64,000 bases of DNA. Source: Flavisolibacter longurius (lineage in GTDB: Bacteria > Bacteroidota > Bacteroidia > Chitinophagales > Chitinophagaceae). Below the pieces are notes generated by a model, which searched no databases, had not been told where the DNA came from, and saw only the letters and a program-made list of their open reading frames with translations. The DNA lies in assembly GCA_013327885.1 (NCBI GenBank), contig JABUMY010000016.1, forward strand, positions 93,008-157,007, in the 5' to 3' direction. Position 1 is the stretch's first letter, and every line of letters starts with the position of its first letter. A program made the position numbers and the translations under genes. Shown piece after piece: positions 59,084 to 64,000 of the stretch.

Positions 59084-60745
59084 ATGCTAACGAAAAAATC
59101 CAACGTAGTCTTTCTGCTCTCCCTGTTCTGTAGCCTGGTAACCGTTGCTCAAAAGCCCGCCGCCAACACCTCCTTGCCCCGCCCGAAACTGGTGGTGGGA
59201 ATCGTCATTGACCAAATGCGGTGGGATTACCTCTACCGCTATTACGACCGGTTTGGCACTGGTGGTTTCAAGCGCATGCTCAATGAAGGCTTTAGCTGCG
59301 AGAACACCTACATCAACTATGTGCCCACGGTAACGGCCATTGGTCACAGTACCATTTATACCGGTACGGTACCGGCCATTCACGGCATTGCCGGCAACGA
59401 TTTCAGGATACAAGCAACAGGAAAAACAATGTACTGTACGGAAGACAGCACGGTGCAAACGGTGGGCAGTACGTCCACGGCCGGTAAAATGTCGCCGCGC
59501 AATCTGTTGTCCAGCACCATCACCGATGAACTAAAGCTGGCAACAAACTTCCGTTCCAAAGTCATTGGCATTGCCCTGAAAGACCGGGGTGCCATTTTGC
59601 CGGCAGGACATACCGCCAATGCGGCTTATTGGTTCGACGATCCCTCGGGCAACTGGATCACCAGTACCTATTATATGCCTGAACTTCCGGCCTGGGTAAA
59701 AAGCTTCAACGACAAAAAGCTGGCAGCAAACTATTTAAAGCAAGACTGGAACACCCGGTATCCCTCGGCTACCTATGTGCAGAGCACAGCCGATGAAACC
59801 CGTTACGAAGGAAAGTTCACCGGCAACGAGGGTACGGCCTTCCCGGTAAAAACGTCTCAGCTATATACGGCAACGAATTATGGTATTCTTCGCACCACAC
59901 CTTATGGCAATTCCTTTACGTTTGCCTTTGCCAAAGCCGCCATCGAAAATGAAAAATTAGGCAAAGGTCCCGTCACGGACTTCCTTGCGGTTAGTTGTTC
60001 CTCTACCGATTACATCGGCCATAAAATGGGGGTGAATGCCGTGGAAACCGAAGATACTTACCTGCGTCTCGACGAAGACCTGGCCAGCTTTTTCAGCTAC
60101 CTCGATAAAACGGTTGGCAAAGGGGCCTACACCGTTTTTCTTTCGGCCGACCATGGAGCGGCACACAATCCCAACTTCTTGATCGACCAAAAGATCCCTG
60201 CTGGTTTTTGGGAAGGTGGTACGGTGCAAAAAGCGCTGAACACCCGGTTGGAAGAGAGGTTTAAAGAGAAGGGGCTTGTCACAAGCTTCAGCAACTACCA
60301 GATGCACCTGAATAATCGTCTTATCCGCGAAAAAGAGCTAAACGAAGAAGCCATCCGCAAAGAGATCGTCAGCTTTATGGCTGCCCAGCCAACGGTTGCC
60401 TTTGTAGCCGATATGGCCAAACTGGAAGCAGCCTCCCTGCCCGATGAATTAAAGCGCCGCATGATCAACGGTTATAACCCCAAACGTTCCGGTGCCATCA
60501 CCTATGTGCTGGAACCCGGCTGGTATTCGGGTTCGCCGGCAAGAGGCACCGGCACCTCCCACGGTTCGTGGAATTCGTACGATGCCCGCATTCCCCTGCT
60601 TTGGATGGGTTGGGGCATCCGCCAGGGCCGGAGCAACAAGGCCGTGGACATGTCGGACATTGCCCCCACGCTGGCCGCCCTGCTGCGTATACAGGAGCCC
60701 AACGGTACGGTGGGAAAGGTGATTGAGGAAGTGATCAAAAAATAG
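59084..60745 (+). CDS. PafA-type alkaline phosphatase family protein
   Basis: 553 residues. Signal peptide MLTKKSNVVFLLSLFCSLVT then VAQ. The alkaline-phosphatase superfamily core begins LVVGIVIDQMRWDYL (metal Asp). Motifs PTVTAIGHSTIYTGT (nucleophile Thr, about residue 82), ALKDRGAILPAGHTANAAYW (Lys/Arg pair as in PafA), DFLAVSCSSTDYIGHKMG, FLSADHGAAHNPNFL and SHGSWNSYDARIPLLWMGW complete the two-zinc site. PafA-like enzymes of Bacteroidota are secreted phosphomonoesterases that release phosphate. The start lies within the 3' region of the broken DUF2809 gene. It is followed by a 920-bp gene-free region. Confidence 0.93.
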   Translation: MLTKKSNVVFLLSLFCSLVTVAQKPAANTSLPRPKLVVGIVIDQMRWDYLYRYYDRFGTGGFKRMLNEGFSCENTYINYVPTVTAIGHSTIYTGTVPAIHGIAGNDFRIQATGKTMYCTEDSTVQTVGSTSTAGKMSPRNLLSSTITDELKLATNFRSKVIGIALKDRGAILPAGHTANAAYWFDDPSGNWITSTYYMPELPAWVKSFNDKKLAANYLKQDWNTRYPSATYVQSTADETRYEGKFTGNEGTAFPVKTSQLYTATNYGILRTTPYGNSFTFAFAKAAIENEKLGKGPVTDFLAVSCSSTDYIGHKMGVNAVETEDTYLRLDEDLASFFSYLDKTVGKGAYTVFLSADHGAAHNPNFLIDQKIPAGFWEGGTVQKALNTRLEERFKEKGLVTSFSNYQMHLNNRLIREKELNEEAIRKEIVSFMAAQPTVAFVADMAKLEAASLPDELKRRMINGYNPKRSGAITYVLEPGWYSGSPARGTGTSHGSWNSYDARIPLLWMGWGIRQGRSNKAVDMSDIAPTLAALLRIQEPNGTVGKVIEEVIKK

Positions 60746-61665
60746 GGGTAACGTCTTTGGCTACACTTTCTGTTTTGTTGTGAAAAGAAGCGTGTCACCA
60801 ATGATATTTCGCTTACGGTGAACGGGTAGTGCCTGAAAGCTGTCACCAAGCGTACCTCGAAACAATACCTCCGCACTCGAGGATAAGTAATACTACCACC
60901 TGGTATCACAGGGGGCCTGTTGACCAACCCGGCCCTGAAGCAGAACACCGGGTGGTGAGAATTGTACGGCGAAACCCCAAGGGTTATTAATCGTTTATTA
61001 TAAAAGCCAACATCACAGCTTACCCAGAGCAGCTTTCCGTAGCAAGGGTTTGGGTTGTGATGTTGGCTTTTAATGAAGGGTATGGAAGGCCATGTATTTG
61101 ATAGTCTGTTCACGGGTAAGCCAAACATTATTTTAGGTAACTCCTGCTAGTCTTCATTGTGTTTACGCTAAAGGATCCAACTTTTCAGATTATGGCTGAG
61201 CTGTTGATCCGTAATTTTACGGTTTGAACGATAAATAACTCGCATTCAACTTTTTGGTAACGTTAAGGATATAGAGAACATATTTTTGATCCCGGTTAAG
61301 GAATTACACCTAAGCAAGGCTACGAATAAAAATATAATTGGAAAGACTTGGAATTGTAAAACCACCGACTACTTTTGTCCGGTATTCTTCTTTAATCCGA
61401 ATTAATTGCTCCAAATCCCTTGATTGCTTTCAACAACACGATTGACTGCGTTAAAACTCCCTGTGTAAGGATTCCCAAACCACAAACCATTTCGCGAAGC
61501 CCGCATTTATTACTGTAAACGTTGCAGCCGGATTTCTGTGCTGTAACCACTGATCCATTCCTGTGACCCCGCAGCCAAAGGCTGAAAAACTAGCTGTAAG
61601 ATCCCTCCTCCGTTAAAACTATTTACCAGGCCCTGGCCTGACCAAACACGTTATACCTAAACAGT
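60746..61665. other. Gene-free 920-bp region before the MBG surface protein
   Basis: No gene was recognised on either strand. The hairpin at 61002-61071 is the only clear structure. The last 250 bp are AT-rich and should hold the promoter of the large surface gene. Confidence 0.6.
61002..61071. terminator. Long hairpin with A/T runs
   Basis: AAAAGCCAACATCACA (61002-61017) is perfectly complementary to TGTGATGTTGGCTTTT (61056-61071) over a 38-nt loop. It may act as terminator for the phosphatase gene, 250 bp upstream, or be a small RNA or repeat element; the loop is longer than in normal terminators. Confidence 0.6.
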
Positions 61666-64000
61666 ATGTATATGTATTCATTTCTACCCTCAACTCTGCT
61701 TCGTGGTGAGAGAAAGCTGTCGGTCCGTATGGGATTGACGGCTTTGTTGTTTGCGGTCCTGTTTTTTGGCGGTGCGTTCAGCGCACAGGCGCAGTATTTA
61801 CAAAATGTTGGGCCGGTGACGGTGACAACGGACAAGCCGGATTATACACCAAGATCAAATGCCGTATTTTCTGGTACAGGTTTTCAGCCAGGTGAAACAG
61901 TTCAATTGAAGGTAAAAAACCTTTCTAGGCCATGTAACACTGTTACGGCTGACTCATCTTACTTGCCTTGGACAGTTAAAGCAGATACTGAAGGGAACTT
62001 TGCTACTAACTGGACCGTTTGTGATTGTGCAGGTGATTCATTGAGGTTAAAGGCAACTGGCCAAACCTCAGCATTTATTGCATATGCTTATTTTACCGAT
62101 GCCAATTTTATAGCAACGACCTCTGGTCCTTGGAATCAGGGAGCCACGTGGGGAAACTCCGGAAATAATGTAGCGGGATCAGGATATCCTGGCGCGACTG
62201 ACATTGTAGCAATACCTGGTAATAACATTGTCACAGTAACAGGTGCCGAGTCATGTATGACTTTGACAATAGGAGGTGGAAGTAATAATACAATAGGCAC
62301 ATTAAAATTCAATTCTTCCACAACATTAACAGTTTCAGGAAATGTAGCACTTGGTACAAACGGAAACAGACAAGGATCACTCGATATGGCAAGTGGAGGA
62401 ACGTTGAAAATCGGTGGATCTTTCACGGCTCCTGTTATGGGAATTTTCACTCCTGGTGACGGTGCCATTGAATTTAATGGAGCCGGAGCTCAAACGATAC
62501 TTCCAACAAGTTCTTTAGGAAATACTGCTTATACTAATTTGGCACTAACCGGCTCAGGGACCAAAAGTTTTAATGCTAATATTACTATTACTGGCAATTT
62601 ATCAATTACGGGATCATCTGCTCGACTTGCCAATGGGACTACATCTTCTGCAGCAACATTAACGTTAGGCGGAATAGGCCAAGTATCAGGTTCATGGGGT
62701 AGTACTAATGCTTCTACACCGGCAACAAATAAAAACAGTACTTTTTTTGGATCGACAACAACAGGGATCATTAATATTTCCACATCAAGTGTCCCAAAAA
62801 TTAATGCTGTTCCCCTCACATTAGCTTCAGCATTAAAAACGACTTATGGTACACCTTCGGCTCCGCAAACGTCAAGTATTTCAGGTTCGAATTTAATAGC
62901 AAATATCATAGCAACTGCCCCAACTGGCTTTGAGGTTTCAAGTGATGGATCAACATATGGTACCACAGCGACATTCGTCCAAACCAATGGAACAGTGAGC
63001 GGAACGTTAAGCATTCGCCTTGCGGCTGCCGCTGCTGTGCTGGGTAACTATAATTCACAAAATATTGTTTTAACAAGCAGTTCCGCTGCGACAGTTAATG
63101 TCGTTACTACATCAAGTGGAAATATCGTTACACCAGCCACGCTAACTTATGCAGCAAATGCTGCTACCAAAGTTTATGGTGAAGCCAATCCTCCATTAAG
63201 TGGATCCATAACTGGATTTGTAAATGGACAGACACAGGCTACCGCAACTACAGGAACACTGGCTTTCACTTCAGCTACAATCGCAACAAGTATCGTAGGA
63301 AATTACGCAATTAATGGGTCGGGTTTAACTGCTAATAATGGTAACTATACGTTTGTGCAAGCAGGTGATAATGCAACAGCATTAACTATTACCCAGCGTT
63401 CATTAAACTTTACGGGTGCAAAAGTTTATGATGGTACTGCAACATTTGCAGCAACACAATTAGACCTAGGCAATATTGTGAATAGTGATGCGGTAACACT
63501 GACAGGTAACGCAACTGTATCAAGCCAGAATGCTGCAACATATACAAACTTCGTGGCCAATAACCTTGTTTCGTCGAATTCCAATTATATAGTTACTGGA
63601 GGAACTGTGAGTCTAAGCATCAGCCAGGCGACACCCACAATCATATTGACACCAGGAACATATACCTATAACGGTTCAGCACAAGGCCCAAATGATGCTA
63701 CTAACACAGGAACTGGAACAACTTACACATTTAGTTATGTTGGTGTAAATGGAACGAATTACACTGCATCTTCTACAGCTCCTACCAATGCAGGTTACTA
63801 TACAGTTACTGCTACAGTAGCTGCCAGTGCAGATGGGAATTTCAAATCAAATAATTCCACAGCTGTTCCTTTTACCATCAATACCCGCCGTGTGGTGATC
63901 ACCGCCGATGCCAAGTCGAAGACCTATGGTGAGGCCGATCCTGCCCTGACTTATCAGATTACAGAAGGTAGCCTGGTGAGCGGCGATGCGTTCAGTGGTT
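61666..64000 (+). CDS. Large MBG/YDG-domain surface protein (3' end outside window)
   Basis: 778 codons are visible from ATG 61666 and the frame is open to the window end. After an N-terminal extension (MYMYSFLPSTLLRGERKLSV) comes a signal peptide (MGLTALLFAVLFFGGAFSAQ). An Ig-like domain (TTDKPDYTPRSNAVFSGTGF, QPGETVQLKV) is followed by a beta-helix-like region (about 150-360) with NNTIGTLKFNSSTTLTVSGN. YDG and MBG domains follow: AATKVYGEANPPLSGSITGF, SLNFTGAKVYDGTATFAAT, and at the end RRVVITADAKSKTYGEADPA. Base composition is GC-rich at the start and after about 63880 but AT-rich in between. Such proteins are secreted and probably anchored by a C-terminal sorting domain, which is not visible. 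Confidence 0.88.
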   Translation, partial: MYMYSFLPSTLLRGERKLSVRMGLTALLFAVLFFGGAFSAQAQYLQNVGPVTVTTDKPDYTPRSNAVFSGTGFQPGETVQLKVKNLSRPCNTVTADSSYLPWTVKADTEGNFATNWTVCDCAGDSLRLKATGQTSAFIAYAYFTDANFIATTSGPWNQGATWGNSGNNVAGSGYPGATDIVAIPGNNIVTVTGAESCMTLTIGGGSNNTIGTLKFNSSTTLTVSGNVALGTNGNRQGSLDMASGGTLKIGGSFTAPVMGIFTPGDGAIEFNGAGAQTILPTSSLGNTAYTNLALTGSGTKSFNANITITGNLSITGSSARLANGTTSSAATLTLGGIGQVSGSWGSTNASTPATNKNSTFFGSTTTGIINISTSSVPKINAVPLTLASALKTTYGTPSAPQTSSISGSNLIANIIATAPTGFEVSSDGSTYGTTATFVQTNGTVSGTLSIRLAAAAAVLGNYNSQNIVLTSSSAATVNVVTTSSGNIVTPATLTYAANAATKVYGEANPPLSGSITGFVNGQTQATATTGTLAFTSATIATSIVGNYAINGSGLTANNGNYTFVQAGDNATALTITQRSLNFTGAKVYDGTATFAATQLDLGNIVNSDAVTLTGNATVSSQNAATYTNFVANNLVSSNSNYIVTGGTVSLSISQATPTIILTPGTYTYNGSAQGPNDATNTGTGTTYTFSYVGVNGTNYTASSTAPTNAGYYTVTATVAASADGNFKSNNSTAVPFTINTRRVVITADAKSKTYGEADPALTYQITEGSLVSGDAFSG

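Noticed and set aside
5094..61665. CRISPR arrays
   Set aside because: The tandem arrays seen have 7-8 nt units without spacers, and no cas genes are present.
60746..61665. tRNA or other RNA gene in the long gene-free region
   Set aside because: No cloverleaf or conserved RNA was recognised; only one long hairpin.

Overview
The window looks like chromosomal DNA of a member of the Bacteroidota, most like the Chitinophagaceae. The grounds are a SusC/SusD polysaccharide-utilisation locus with a propeller/triple-Y/LuxR-type regulator, two ClpP paralogues with ClpX, a class II (B12-dependent) ribonucleotide reductase, head-GIN (DUF2807), DUF1543 and MBG/YDG surface proteins, GxxExxY proteins, and intergenic DNA full of short palindromes and 7-8 nt period repeats. 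The placement is inferred from gene content; no rRNA or tRNA gene was recognised.

Layout. 1-5.3 kb: 5' part of a YifB/ComM-type ATPase facing left and nrdJ facing right, separated by an AT-rich region with a cluster of DnaA-box-like sites. 5.3-11.4 kb: a ScyD/ScyE-like lipoprotein, a small membrane protein, and a leftward four-gene operon whose first and last genes are small related proteins. 11.5-15.4 kb: clpX and two clpP genes. 15.4-24.3 kb: a GxxExxY gene between 38-bp inverted repeats, rhomboid protease, lipid kinase, DUF2807 protein, guaA, a periplasmic-binding-like protein, and a DNA exonuclease/ATP-dependent ligase pair. 24.2-25.1 kb: dense palindromic repeats. 25.1-41.4 kb: a regulator diverging from a PKD lipoprotein, SusC, SusD, a VCBS/UnbV protein, two GH16 enzymes and a GH2-like TIM-barrel enzyme, probably for a beta-glucan such as laminarin.

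41.4-53.6 kb is the accessory centre. It holds a small ORF between about 89-bp inverted repeats, then a type I restriction-modification island: hsdR, then an AT-rich block (hsdS, an anti-phage dCTP-deaminase-like gene, a DUF262 protein) bounded by a 73-bp inverted repeat, then a 25-codon remnant of an hsdM gene joined by an ATGA overlap to a second GxxExxY gene, then an intact hsdM, a gene broken by an in-frame TGA, and a diverged remnant of an hsdM 3' end. The remnants suggest that hsdM has been replaced or insertionally rescued. The recurring pattern of a small ORF abutting inverted repeats is the best candidate here for an undescribed mobile system.

53.6-64 kb: an FAD/NAD(P)-binding protein and a DUF1543 protein between 132-bp direct repeats, a GH27 alpha-galactosidase, a PPOX protein, a frameshifted DUF2809 gene, a PafA-type alkaline phosphatase, and the start of a large MBG/YDG surface protein that leaves the window.
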